Assembly: GCA_030149365.1 (NCBI GenBank)
Contig: JASBRP010000021.1
Span: 1 to 64,000 of the forward strand
Direction of reading: 5' to 3'
Length of the DNA: 64,000 nt
Source of the DNA: Solimonas sp.
Lineage (GTDB): Bacteria > Pseudomonadota > Gammaproteobacteria > Nevskiales > Nevskiaceae
The position numbers and the translations under genes were made by a program. The notes under the pieces are model-generated. The model had not been told where the DNA came from. It made no database searches and saw nothing but the letters and a program-made list of their open reading frames with translations. Below, piece by piece: positions 50,324 through 58,025 of the stretch; the first letter of the stretch is position 1; each line of letters starts with the position of its first letter.

Positions 50324-50797
50324 TTAATCAGAAATCAACGAATCTAACGTTGAATCACCACGAACTAGCCGGATCCATGCTTCGGGGGTCAAGAGCTTGA
50401 TATGAGTCGCGTGACATTCAAAGACGACCTTGGGGCGGTGATTGCTAGACCATCTGGGCAGGATGGTTTCTTCCAAAAGCTTAGGAAGGCTCAAGCGCCG
50501 GCCATCGTCAATTTGGGCGGCCAGCGTCCGTCGGCGAACGGGCACCACGATGTCCTCGCTGCTGCTCTCTAAGAGAGAATCTAAGGCATAAGCGGGAACA
50601 ATAGTAAGATGCCCAATATCGATCACTTCAAGGGCAACAGCCATACCGGCCGACTTTACCGGAGCGAGCCAAGCGACTTTGTCCAGGGCCTCGGACGGCA
50701 GCAAGATCCTGCCTTTGCTAAGAATTTCCGACTTTAGCAGCACCGGAAGTGCGCCCCAGGCATGCCCGATGGTATGTGCTGCGGGACGACCGGCCAC
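50324..50797 (-). CDS. Protein with two AbrB-like segments, likely regulator
   Basis: A 157-residue protein with two similar segments, KSEILSKGRILLPSEALDKV and AAQIDDGRRLSLPKLLEETI. Both have the 'x-L-x-x-x-G-R-I/L-x-L-P' pattern of swapped-hairpin AbrB/MraZ DNA-binding folds. I place the start at GTG 50797, which has GGAG 8 nt upstream. The frame also opens at TTG 50824, but a TATAAT (minus strand, 50,824-50,829) overlaps it. It is divergent from the HD-phosphohydrolase operon, with a 7-bp inverted repeat between them. It may be the operon's repressor or antitoxin-like partner; this is inference. Confidence 0.55.
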   Translation of the reverse strand: MAGRPAAHTIGHAWGALPVLLKSEILSKGRILLPSEALDKVAWLAPVKSAGMAVALEVIDIGHLTIVPAYALDSLLESSSEDIVVPVRRRTLAAQIDDGRRLSLPKLLEETILPRWSSNHRPKVVFECHATHIKLLTPEAWIRLVRGDSTLDSLISD

Positions 50798-50844
50798 GAC
50801 TGTGTCTCCGATAGGCGGGAACAATTATAGCAGTGGCCCAGGTT

Positions 50845-50871
50845 CCCCTGAGGATTTATGCATTTCAGGGG
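50845..50871. promoter_or_regulatory. Inverted repeat in divergent spacer
   Basis: CCCCTGA (50,845-50,851) and TCAGGGG (50,865-50,871) form an inverted repeat with a 13-nt spacer, between the AbrB-like gene and the HD operon. It is a plausible operator for both directions. Confidence 0.5.
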
Positions 50872-50899
50872 ATGTCTCTCGGAAGGCCAAGGCACTAGC

Positions 50900-51088
50900 A
50901 TGACAAAGTGGTCGCGACATGAAGCCCTGGATATTGATATTCAAGGGGTACTAAGGCACTATATATTGTGCTTGGTCGCAGGGGCGCGGGGTCTAGACAA
51001 GCCCTGTCGCCTGTCGATACAAGAGAAAAGAGATGGCTTTGGGGCGGCATCACCGGTGTTTCCCGCTTTTGAATCTGGGAACAATTGA
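50900..51088 (+). CDS. Small hypothetical protein, first in HD operon
   Basis: A 62-residue open frame (MTKWSRHEALDIDIQGVLRHYILCLVAGARGLDKP...) with AAGG 7 nt before the ATG. It ends 11 bp before the next gene. No domain is recognisable. The size and position suggest a real leader gene, but non-coding leader sequence is possible. Confidence 0.4.
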   Translation: MTKWSRHEALDIDIQGVLRHYILCLVAGARGLDKPCRLSIQEKRDGFGAASPVFPAFESGNN

Positions 51089-51099
51089 CGGAGATGGTC

Positions 51100-51537
51100 A
51101 TGATGGAAAAAGCGCAGGAAATCGGGGTGGCGGTATTCTGCCGGGCTCTGGTGGATGCTCTCGTCATGAATGGCGATAAACACCTCACGATCGGTGACCC
51201 AAAGGTCGAACGAGCCCTCCCTCGCGTTTTGGATCTACTGTGGGAAGAGGCGCACAAGCAGTTTCGAGCAAAGAATCGGGACGCGTCGCACCAGTTGGTA
51301 AGGATCATTGAAGAGCTCTCTCCGGATCCTAATAGCGGGGTGTTTGACGGGTTCTGGTCCGCGCTTCACCAGCTTCAGCCCTTTGTCGTGACGATTGCCA
51401 ACCCGATGTTTCGGGAAATGGAATTGAATCCTTCCAAGCAGCGTGCTGAACAGGATTTGTCTGAACTTCCCTCGTTTATACGGGACGTTTCACGGCAATC
51501 GGCAAAGCTAATAGCTGGGGTGCACGGGCAGAGCTAG
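51100..51537 (+). CDS. Hypothetical helical protein, partner of HD-PRTase protein
   Basis: A 145-residue protein which appears all-alpha (EKAQEIGVAVFCRALVDALVMNGD; ERALPRVLDLLWEEAHKQFRAKNRDASHQLVRIIEEL). GGAG lies 6 nt upstream of the ATG at 51100; earlier in-frame starts at 51085 and 51094 are less well placed. It has no transmembrane segment or catalytic motif. It ends 2 bp before the 959-residue protein, so the two are translated together and are probably partners. Confidence 0.6.
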   Translation: MMEKAQEIGVAVFCRALVDALVMNGDKHLTIGDPKVERALPRVLDLLWEEAHKQFRAKNRDASHQLVRIIEELSPDPNSGVFDGFWSALHQLQPFVVTIANPMFREMELNPSKQRAEQDLSELPSFIRDVSRQSAKLIAGVHGQS

Positions 51538-51539
51538 CC

Positions 51540-54419
51540 GTGCCAGAGCGCAGCCATCAATGGCATGTTGTTCGCCAATGGGCCAACAAGCTCAATGCGA
51601 ACACGGAGTGGCTCAAAGCTTTAGACAAGGTGTTCGCTGACATCGGGTTCACGGATGACTACATAAAGTCAGCCGCGCAGTCTGCCGCTGGATTTCGCAC
51701 CAAGGCAATTAAAGACAGCGTTTGGGGAATGATCGAGTTATCCCCGGCGATCGCCATGTTGCTCGACAGCCCGATTCTGCAACGCCTAAGATTTGTCCGG
51801 CAACTGGGCTTTTCGTATCTGACCTATCCCAATGCAAACCATTCGAGGTTTGAGCATTCATTGGGGACATATTGGGTCGTCCGCCAGCTTTTAGATAGCG
51901 CGCAACGTCTTCCTGAGCTGGAAACGGAGGGACCTCAGCGCAACGTAAATGTATCAGCAGTGGCGCTTGAGCCGGCATCTCGGCGGCTTGTCTCCATGGC
52001 CGCACTGCTACATGACATTGGACATGGTCCCTATTCACACGCGCTGGAGTCATTAGTTGATGATGAAGAGGGCCCTTGGCATATCGGGCCTTTCAGCGCA
52101 AAAGACTTCCGCGCAGAAATGTTGGAGGCCCAGCTTGAAATTAGTGCTGCGGCAGCGAAACGCAAGGCCGTTAGTTCAAAAAGCTTTTGCGAATTGTTCG
52201 CCGCGGCGGTAATTGTTTCTCCGCGATTCAAATCGTTCTACTCGATTCTGCCGCGGGAGAGCAACTTAACCACTACTGCGGATGAAGATGTGATTTCGCT
52301 GGCAAGCTTGCTGCTTGGCAGTCCAATAGAGACAAATGCGCCTGCGCTGGCGAATCTAATCTCAGGTCCGATTGATGCGGACAAGCTTGACTATATGGTG
52401 CGGGATGCCCAGGCGTGTGGAATTAGCATCAGCCTAGATCTCTCGCGAGTTCTGTTCCGTGCCGGCTTTTATCGCCTTTCCACGCCCAGTTTACATCCGC
52501 ACGCTAGTACGCTGGATTTCGACGATGCTCCTGTCACGGTTTTTGTGATTGAACAATCAGGCACGGATGCTCTAAGGGAGTTAGCGCTGTCTCGCCTGTC
52601 GCTTTATTCACGCGTGTACTATCACCAGTGCACGAGAAATGCGGAAAAACTATTCTCAACGGCGATAAAGCAATGGGCAAAATCGTTGGAGACGCCGCCG
52701 AATTTCCTCGACGTCTGGACACTGGGCGATGAAGAACTCTTAGGGCACCTAAGACGAACACCAAATGGAAGCCCTGCCGCCCATGCAATCTGGGGTCGAA
52801 AATTGCCGAAGCGCGCGGTTGCGCTAACGCAAGATTGCTACCTACAGCGAGATCCCCCGGTTAACTCTGAGACTTTGGCCGCAGTAAAAAAGGCCAGAAA
52901 AGAAGCTGTGGCGGAAGCCGATTCTCTAATGAACGTCTGGTTTACAGGAGCAGACCAAACGACCTCCTGGCGAGAGGAAATGGAGGCCGAAGTCGCAAAG
53001 ATTAGCGGGCTGCTCGGCCTTCCTATCCCCGCAGTAATAAGTGATTGGCATACCGTTCCTGTGCCGAAGCATCGAGATCCCACGACTACAGCAGTTTGCC
53101 TTTCGGACGATCGAACAGTTCAAGTTGCGGAGCCGCATCTGCCTCAATTTGTAAAAAGTGGAGAGTTTCCGATAGCACGTCGGTACTTATTCTGTGGTCC
53201 AGAATATCGAGACTTATTCTCTATCTCTCTTCAGATGGTGGCATTCCGGCTACAAATTCCCTTCCGCATAAAAATAGATACCGAGTCTTCAGACTCATCA
53301 AGAGAATATGAAGGTCTCTTCCGACCCGTTATTGATCTTGATAGATCAAACCAGATATGCAAATCCCGCCGCGCAGATTTTGAGAGCAAGCGGATAGACC
53401 TGGCCGCAAAGGGATACTACAACCAAGCACCGACTCTACTTCGCTATGATGCAAACACGGCGCGCATTGCTTCGCTGGGGACCACTTTCATGTACTTCAG
53501 TGGCGGCCATGATTGGTTTGTAACGCCGGATAGCATCAGAAAGTATATCGAGCAGTTTCCGCCACATCTTCGTAATGACGTGGTTGATTGGCTGGAGAGC
53601 CTTGTGCTTGAGAGCTGGGACGGATTTGCAGAAAAGGCTAGCCAGGGAATTGGGCAAGTCAAGGACGCTCTCGGCGCACCGCTATGCTGGGTCGTCCCAC
53701 TTAGCTTCACTAGCGGCACTCAAATATGTAAAGCCCTGCAAGCACGCTTCGAAAATTCGGACGCCGTGCATATATGCCAGGACGTTCGTGAGGCACTTCA
53801 AAAGGCCTCGACTGATGATGCGCTGATCTTTGTTGACGACAACATCGCTTCCGGAACCCAGGCTCAGGTTGCCATTCAGAACCTTATGGGGATCCCATCA
53901 TCCCGCGAAGAGAAGAGCACTTATGCGGCAAAACTTGAGGGACAGGATCTTACGGCGTTGAAAGAACGCAAAGTAGGATTCGTATTTTCATGGGGCCTTA
54001 AACAGGGACTAAGCAACCTAGAAAAAGTCGCCTTACAGTCAGGGTTGAAGACAGAGGCCAAGGCCATGACGTTTGTGAACGCCCTTTCAACCACTACGAC
54101 AGCGAATATGAGCGATGGTCTCAAAGCCCACCTTCGAATGATCGGTCGGCAGCTTGTAGCCTACGGGGAAAAGAAGGACGGGGTTCTCGATTCGGACGCG
54201 GCGTACAAGAAAGGAGATGAGCGAGCACTTGGCTATGGGAATGCGGAGGGCTGCCTCATTGGGAGGTTCGGTGTGCCTTCCAGCACATACACCGCACTAT
54301 TTCTTCCAGGAAAGATTTCCCTGACCAAAGATTCGCCCTGGGAGGATAAGGAGTTTGATTTCGCCTGGAGCCCCTTATTCCTTCGGAACCAAAAAGCCAC
54401 TGAAGCGGTTTTCTCGTAG
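51540..54419 (+). CDS. SAMHD1-like HD phosphohydrolase fused to PRTase-like domain
   Basis: A 959-residue two-part protein. Residues about 65-300 have the COG1078/SAMHD1 pattern: DSPILQRLRFVRQLGF, NANHSRFEHSLGTY (His106), MAALLHDIGHGPYSH (HD 158-159) and GPIDADKLDYMVRDA (279-290), a complete metal site. A central part follows, and from about 660 the C-terminus resembles PRTase-CE proteins, with the phosphoribosyltransferase loop ALIFVDDNIASGTQ (761-774). The HD part probably hydrolyses nucleotides such as dNTPs, and the PRTase part may sense or modify a nucleotide. The start is GTG, 2 bp after the previous stop. The gene is less GC-rich than hsdMSR. It is a defence candidate; the function is inferred from domains and island context. 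Confidence 0.75.
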   Translation: MPERSHQWHVVRQWANKLNANTEWLKALDKVFADIGFTDDYIKSAAQSAAGFRTKAIKDSVWGMIELSPAIAMLLDSPILQRLRFVRQLGFSYLTYPNANHSRFEHSLGTYWVVRQLLDSAQRLPELETEGPQRNVNVSAVALEPASRRLVSMAALLHDIGHGPYSHALESLVDDEEGPWHIGPFSAKDFRAEMLEAQLEISAAAAKRKAVSSKSFCELFAAAVIVSPRFKSFYSILPRESNLTTTADEDVISLASLLLGSPIETNAPALANLISGPIDADKLDYMVRDAQACGISISLDLSRVLFRAGFYRLSTPSLHPHASTLDFDDAPVTVFVIEQSGTDALRELALSRLSLYSRVYYHQCTRNAEKLFSTAIKQWAKSLETPPNFLDVWTLGDEELLGHLRRTPNGSPAAHAIWGRKLPKRAVALTQDCYLQRDPPVNSETLAAVKKARKEAVAEADSLMNVWFTGADQTTSWREEMEAEVAKISGLLGLPIPAVISDWHTVPVPKHRDPTTTAVCLSDDRTVQVAEPHLPQFVKSGEFPIARRYLFCGPEYRDLFSISLQMVAFRLQIPFRIKIDTESSDSSREYEGLFRPVIDLDRSNQICKSRRADFESKRIDLAAKGYYNQAPTLLRYDANTARIASLGTTFMYFSGGHDWFVTPDSIRKYIEQFPPHLRNDVVDWLESLVLESWDGFAEKASQGIGQVKDALGAPLCWVVPLSFTSGTQICKALQARFENSDAVHICQDVREALQKASTDDALIFVDDNIASGTQAQVAIQNLMGIPSSREEKSTYAAKLEGQDLTALKERKVGFVFSWGLKQGLSNLEKVALQSGLKTEAKAMTFVNALSTTTTANMSDGLKAHLRMIGRQLVAYGEKKDGVLDSDAAYKKGDERALGYGNAEGCLIGRFGVPSSTYTALFLPGKISLTKDSPWEDKEFDFAWSPLFLRNQKATEAVFS

Positions 54420-54574
54420 CTAACTGCACAACAATTGGCGGCCGGCATCGTCGGTGCGCGGCTCATGGCAAGTTGGGTGTATGTGATCCCCCGTATTATG
54501 TGTCCACATTTGTGCTCCCATAAGATGGGCAAATCCGCGAATCCTCTGCAAATCAAAGGCATGCAGGGGATGAT
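54420..54574. other. Right end of the island, no gene
   Basis: Non-coding. It contains TGTGTCCAC at 54,499-54,507, as found just inside the left end (37,071-37,079), each preceded by an AT-rich TATTA/TATAA stretch. These may be arm sites for the integrase. Confidence 0.5.
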
Positions 54575-54596
54575 CAGCTTCTGCATCGGCAAGTAA
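54575..54596 (+). repeat. attR, right attachment site
   Basis: A 22-bp copy of the mnmE end (21/22 identical to attL), including a TAA stop out of any gene context. It marks the island border; host genes resume 7 bp later. Confidence 0.92.
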
Positions 54597-54602
54597 GGCG
54601 GC

Positions 54603-55433
54603 TCAGGCCGCGACGAACTCCTCCACCAACCGGGCGAATGCCGCGGGCTGGTCCTCCTGCACGTAGGTCAGGGACTGCGCGACCATCTCCAGGCGCGCGT
54701 GGGGGAATACGGCGGCCAGCCGCTCGCCCAAGGACAGCGGGAACAGCCGCAGGTCGTCCGCCCCCCAGATCAGCAGCACCGGGGCCTGGAAGCTCTTCAG
54801 CGACTCGGCGGCCTGCAGGGTGTGCGTGGCCGACCAGCCGCGCGCCACGCGGCGGAAGTTGCGGCGCACGGCGGCATCGGCAACGAAGTGACGCGCGTAG
54901 CGCTGGTAGATGTCCTCGCCGGACAGCCGGTGCGACAGCAGGCCCAGTGCCATCGACGAGCGCAGGAAGGCGCGCGAGCGGAACAGCAGCGACATCAGCG
55001 ACAGGTAGCCGGGGATGTTGAGGCTGGATTGCAGCGATGCGAAATGGCGCGGCGGAAACACCTCCAGCGCGTCGCAGTTGCTCAGCACCAGGTGCGTCAC
55101 GCGCGCCGGGTAGCGCGCGGCATAGACCTGCGCGTAGGCGCCGCCGGTGTCGTTGCCGACCAGCGTGAAGCGCTCCAGGCCCAGGGCCGTGGCGAACTGC
55201 TCGATCAGCACCGCGATGCCCGGCGGCGACAGGTCGGCGCCGTCGGGAAAGGCGATGGCTTGCCCCCCGAGCGGAAGATCCGGCGCGATGCAGCGGTAGC
55301 GCCGCGACAGGCGCGCGATCACCTCGCGCCAGGTGTCGCTGTTGATCAGCGTGCCGTGCAGCAGCAGCAACACCGGGCCCTGGCCCTCGTCGCGGTAGGC
55401 CAGCCGGCCGGAAGGAAGGTCGACCGTCTTCAT
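54603..55433 (-). CDS. Alpha/beta hydrolase, haloalkane-dehalogenase-like, His site altered
   Basis: A 276-residue alpha/beta hydrolase: oxyanion region LLLHGTLINSDTW, nucleophile elbow GNDTGG with Asp95 (as in haloalkane dehalogenases), and LLIWGADD for the acid. At the expected catalytic His, usual text is G-H-F-x-Q-E-D, but here SLTYVQED has Thr256. If the alignment is right the enzyme lacks its base and may be inactive or use another residue. Its start overlaps the end of the upstream NTF2-like gene by 4 bp, so they are co-translated under the TetR-type control region. Confidence 0.75.
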   Translation of the reverse strand: MKTVDLPSGRLAYRDEGQGPVLLLLHGTLINSDTWREVIARLSRRYRCIAPDLPLGGQAIAFPDGADLSPPGIAVLIEQFATALGLERFTLVGNDTGGAYAQVYAARYPARVTHLVLSNCDALEVFPPRHFASLQSSLNIPGYLSLMSLLFRSRAFLRSSMALGLLSHRLSGEDIYQRYARHFVADAAVRRNFRRVARGWSATHTLQAAESLKSFQAPVLLIWGADDLRLFPLSLGERLAAVFPHARLEMVAQSLTYVQEDQPAAFARLVEEFVAA

Positions 55434-56383
55434 GCCGCGGCCGCGGTCTGTGCCGACAGCATCTCCAGCACCGGCAGCACCTGCTGCAGTGGCAGGCCGG
55501 TCTGGCCGCAGAGCATGGCCAGGTCGATGAAGAAGCGCTCGCGCAGCAGCAGCCCGCCCTTGAACTCGAAGGCGGAGAAGAACGGCAGCGTCGCGGTCTT
55601 GCCGCTGGCGGGAATGCCGAGGAAGTCGCCGCCATGCGTCATGCGCACCGTGCCCCAGCAGGCGGCGCCGTTGGCATCGGTCACCAGGCCCTCGATGGCC
55701 GGGCTGAAATCCGGGAAGGCGTGGAAGAACAGGCCGAGCTGCTGCGCGGTCTCGTTGCGGTTGCGCGAGGCCATGCGGAAGGGCACGGCGTCGATGCCGA
55801 AATCCGGGTGGCAGATCGACAGCGCCGCGGCGATATCGCCGTTGCCCTTGGCCATGCCGTAGCAGCGCACGAAGATCGCCTTCAGTGAGATCTCGATGTC
55901 CTTGAGGTCGCGCTCGCAGCTCGGTGCGCGGTAGGGCGAGCCGGCGGGGAGCAGCGCGGCATCGTGCTGTTGCAGGTAGGCCGCGGCCCGCTCACCGTGG
56001 CCGGGCGCCAGGGTCTCGTGGAACTCGACGATCTTGCCGCCGCGGTGAACGGTGAGGTGCTCGCCGTCGACCAGGAAGTCCGGCAGGCCCGCGCGGCGCA
56101 GGCGCAGTCGGAAGCGCATCCACACGCCGTCGCCGCGTAGCTCCGGGCCCTCGATGATCTCGGGGATGCGGGCGTCGAAGCGGCGGTCGATACCGTGGAC
56201 CACGCGGCGCAGGCCCGCGACCACCGCGGCGGGACCGCGATCCGTCCCGGCGAAGGGGCCGCCGTCGTTGACGACGTGGAGCGCATCGTCCGCGAACAGC
56301 GGCTCGAGCAGGGACCACTGGTCGGTGGCGGCGGCTTGCTCGAAGGCCATCGCGTACTGGATGAATTCACTGCAGGTGCTCAT
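55430..56383 (-). CDS. Two-domain SnoaL/NTF2-like protein
   Basis: A 317-residue protein of two NTF2-fold units. The first (about 1-140) begins EFIQYAMAFEQAAATDQWSLLEPLFADDALHVVNDGGPFAG. The second (about 170-300) has AKGNGDIAAALSICHPDFGIDAVPFRMASRNRNETAQQLGLFFHAFPDF and VTDANGAACWGTVRMTHGGDFLGIPASGKTATLPF. Such folds serve as isomerases, hydrolases or lipid/terpenoid binders. GGAG lies 6 nt before the ATG at 56383. It is co-translated with the hydrolase. The pair is divergent from a TetR regulator with two operators, which suggests a substrate-inducible catabolic unit. Confidence 0.72.
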   Translation of the reverse strand: MSTCSEFIQYAMAFEQAAATDQWSLLEPLFADDALHVVNDGGPFAGTDRGPAAVVAGLRRVVHGIDRRFDARIPEIIEGPELRGDGVWMRFRLRLRRAGLPDFLVDGEHLTVHRGGKIVEFHETLAPGHGERAAAYLQQHDAALLPAGSPYRAPSCERDLKDIEISLKAIFVRCYGMAKGNGDIAAALSICHPDFGIDAVPFRMASRNRNETAQQLGLFFHAFPDFSPAIEGLVTDANGAACWGTVRMTHGGDFLGIPASGKTATLPFFSAFEFKGGLLLRERFFIDLAMLCGQTGLPLQQVLPVLEMLSAQTAAAA

Positions 56384-56410
56384 GGGACGCTCCAAAGGGT
56401 CGAAAGGCTT

Positions 56411-56470
56411 TTTGTAATCGTTACAAAATATATTCAAGCATCCCGCAAGGCTTTTTGCAAACGTTACAAA
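56411..56470. promoter_or_regulatory. Twin TetR-type operators
   Basis: Two near-identical palindromes: TTTGTAATCGTTACAAA (56,411-56,427) and TTTGCAAACGTTACAAA (56,454-56,470). Their centres are 43 bp apart, about four helical turns, so dimers would lie on the same face. They sit between the divergent NTF2-like operon and the TetR gene, covering both promoters. Confidence 0.85.
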
Positions 56471-56489
56471 AAATGAATATCGTGGCCTG

Positions 56490-57125
56490 ATGACTACGAC
56501 CAAGCGCCAGCCCGATCCGCGCCGGGCCCAGACCCGCGAGGCCCTGCTCCAGGCGGCCGAGGCGGCCCTGCGCGAAACCTCCATTGAAGAACTGTCGGTT
56601 GCCGAGATCGCGCGCCAGGCCGGCGTGGCGGTGACCTCGATCTACAACCACTTCGGCTCCAAGGCCGGCCTGCAGGCGGCCCTGGCCGAGCGCGCCATGG
56701 ACGTGGATCGCCAGTACATGGACCGGGCCTACGTCGACCGGCGCTCACCGGTCGAGCAACTGCAGTCGGCCGCTGCCGAATACCTGCAGTTCTACCTCGA
56801 CTACCCGGACTATTTCCGCCTGCTGGCCTTTCCGCCCGAACCCGGGCGCAGCCCGGCCGGACAGGAGCTCAACGGGCAGATCGCGCGGCGCGTGGATGAG
56901 CAGAACGCGCGCATGGTCAAGGCGCTGCAGCAGGCCATCGACGCCGGACTGGTGCGCAAGGCCAACGCCCGCGAGCTGGCGACGATCCTGTGGTCCGCCT
57001 GGAACGGCATGATCAGCCTGGGCTGGCGTGCCGATGGCCTGCGCAAGAGCGAGAAGCAGCTGCGCAAGATGGTGACGCTGGCCACCGAGATCATCACCGA
57101 CGGCCTGCTGGTCCGGCCGAAGTGA
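56490..57125 (+). CDS. TetR/AcrR family transcriptional regulator
   Basis: A 211-residue repressor. The helix-turn-helix reads TREALLQAAEAALRETSIEELSVAEIARQAGVAVTSIYNHFGSKAGLQAALAER; the C-terminal domain (DYFRLLAFPPEPGRS..., WSAWNGMISLGWRADGLR) forms the ligand pocket and dimer interface. It is divergent from the NTF2/hydrolase operon and almost certainly binds the twin operators to repress both. The ligand is unknown. Confidence 0.92.
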   Translation: MTTTKRQPDPRRAQTREALLQAAEAALRETSIEELSVAEIARQAGVAVTSIYNHFGSKAGLQAALAERAMDVDRQYMDRAYVDRRSPVEQLQSAAAEYLQFYLDYPDYFRLLAFPPEPGRSPAGQELNGQIARRVDEQNARMVKALQQAIDAGLVRKANARELATILWSAWNGMISLGWRADGLRKSEKQLRKMVTLATEIITDGLLVRPK

Positions 57126-57190
57126 CGGCACCGGGCATGGCCCGGCACCTTCGGCGGCTTGCCCTCCCACGCCTGTGAAGGCACGCTGCC

Positions 57191-57210
57191 ACTTCAAGTG
57201 GACTTGAGGT
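57191..57210 (+). promoter_or_regulatory. MerR/SoxR-like operator
   Basis: ACTTCAAGT-GG-ACTTGAGGT is an inverted repeat with one mismatch, 6 bp before the MerR gene. Its form resembles SoxR boxes (CCTCAAGTTAACTTGAGG). Confidence 0.65.
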
Positions 57211-57216
57211 CAGGCG

Positions 57217-57660
57217 ATGCGTGAACTGGATATCGCCGAGGTGGCGGAGCGCTCCGGCGTTCCGGCCTCGACGCTGCGCTACTACGAGGAAAAGGGGCTG
57301 ATCGCGTCGGTCGGCCGGCGCGGGCTGCGGCGCGTGTTCGGAGTCGGGGTGCTGGATCGCCTGGCACTGGTGTCGCTGGGCCGCATCGCCGGATTCTCGC
57401 TGGAGGAGATCACGCAGATGTTCGCGCCGGACGGGCGCCCGCGCATCGAACGCGAAGCCCTGGTCACCAAGGCCGATGAACTGGACCAGCGGATCCGGCG
57501 CCTGCAGTCGGTGAGCCGCGGGCTGCGGCACGCCGCCGCCTGCAAGGCGCCGAGCCACATGGAATGCCCGAGCTTCCGGCGCATCCTGGACGCCGCGGCG
57601 GGCGGCGCGCTGCAAGTACCGCTGCCCAGGCCGCCGAAGCGCAGCAAGGCCCGCGCATGA
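57217..57660 (+). CDS. MerR family transcriptional regulator (SoxR-like)
   Basis: A 147-residue MerR protein with the N-terminal winged helix-turn-helix IAEVAERSGVPASTLRYYEEKGLIASVGRRGLRRVF, a dimerisation helix (about 80-105) and two cysteines (Cys109, Cys117; C-x7-C) at the sensor position, which suits metal or thiol stress sensing. SoxR proper has four cysteines in C-x2-C-x-C-x5-C, so this is not SoxR. It is preceded by its likely operator, and its stop overlaps the next start, so it heads a five-gene run. Confidence 0.87.
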   Translation: MRELDIAEVAERSGVPASTLRYYEEKGLIASVGRRGLRRVFGVGVLDRLALVSLGRIAGFSLEEITQMFAPDGRPRIEREALVTKADELDQRIRRLQSVSRGLRHAAACKAPSHMECPSFRRILDAAAGGALQVPLPRPPKRSKARA

Positions 57661-58025
57661 TCCACGCGCTATTGGCTGACGCCGTCGTCGCCTTCCACTT
57701 CTGCTTCATCCTGTTCGCGGTGTTCGGCGCGCTGGCGGTGGCCTGGCGCTGGAGGCTGCGCTGGCTGCACCTGCCGGTGCTGGCCTGGGCCGCGGGGATC
57801 ATGGCCCTGCACGGCATCTGCCCGCTGACGCCGCTGGAGAACCATCTGCGGGAGCTCGCGGGGCAGCAGGGCTACGACGGCGGCTTCATCGACCACTACC
57901 TGCTGCCGCTGATCTACCCCGCCGGGCTGACGCCGGGCCTGCAGCTGGCGGGCGCGGTGCTGCTGGTGATCTTCAACGCAACGTTGTACCTGTGGGCCTG
58001 GCGGCGGCATCATCCGCGGCCATGA
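57657..58025 (+). CDS. DUF2784 membrane protein
   Basis: A 122-residue protein with several hydrophobic helices: LADAVVAFHFCFILFAVFGALAVAW, LHLPVLAWAAGIMALHGICPLTPLE and LQLAGAVLLVIFNATLYLWAW. The 'FHFCFILF' and 'GICPLTPLEN' motifs place it in DUF2784, an inner-membrane family of unknown function. It overlaps the MerR gene by 4 bp (ATGA) and the thioesterase gene by 4 bp. Confidence 0.85.
   Translation: MIHALLADAVVAFHFCFILFAVFGALAVAWRWRLRWLHLPVLAWAAGIMALHGICPLTPLENHLRELAGQQGYDGGFIDHYLLPLIYPAGLTPGLQLAGAVLLVIFNATLYLWAWRRHHPRP

Larger units (their letters stand above)
36937..54596. mobile_element. Genomic island integrated at the 3' end of mnmE
   Basis: The island is about 17.6 kb. It is bounded by 22-bp direct repeats (36,937-36,958 and 54,575-54,596, one mismatch). 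It begins with a P4-type tyrosine integrase next to mnmE, the layout of SGI1-like elements which use the mnmE (thdF/trmE) 3' end. It carries an AlpA-like regulator, a primase/helicase-like protein, a type I restriction system and an HD-phosphohydrolase operon. Just inside both ends there is a shared TGTGTCCAC (37,071-37,079; 54,499-54,507). No conjugation or transposase genes are seen, so it is integrative and perhaps mobilisable by a helper. Confidence 0.92.

Noticed and set aside
54233..54592. Minus-strand frame across the island's right end
   Set aside because: Overlaps the HD-PRTase gene and the attachment site; no ribosome-binding site and no family features.
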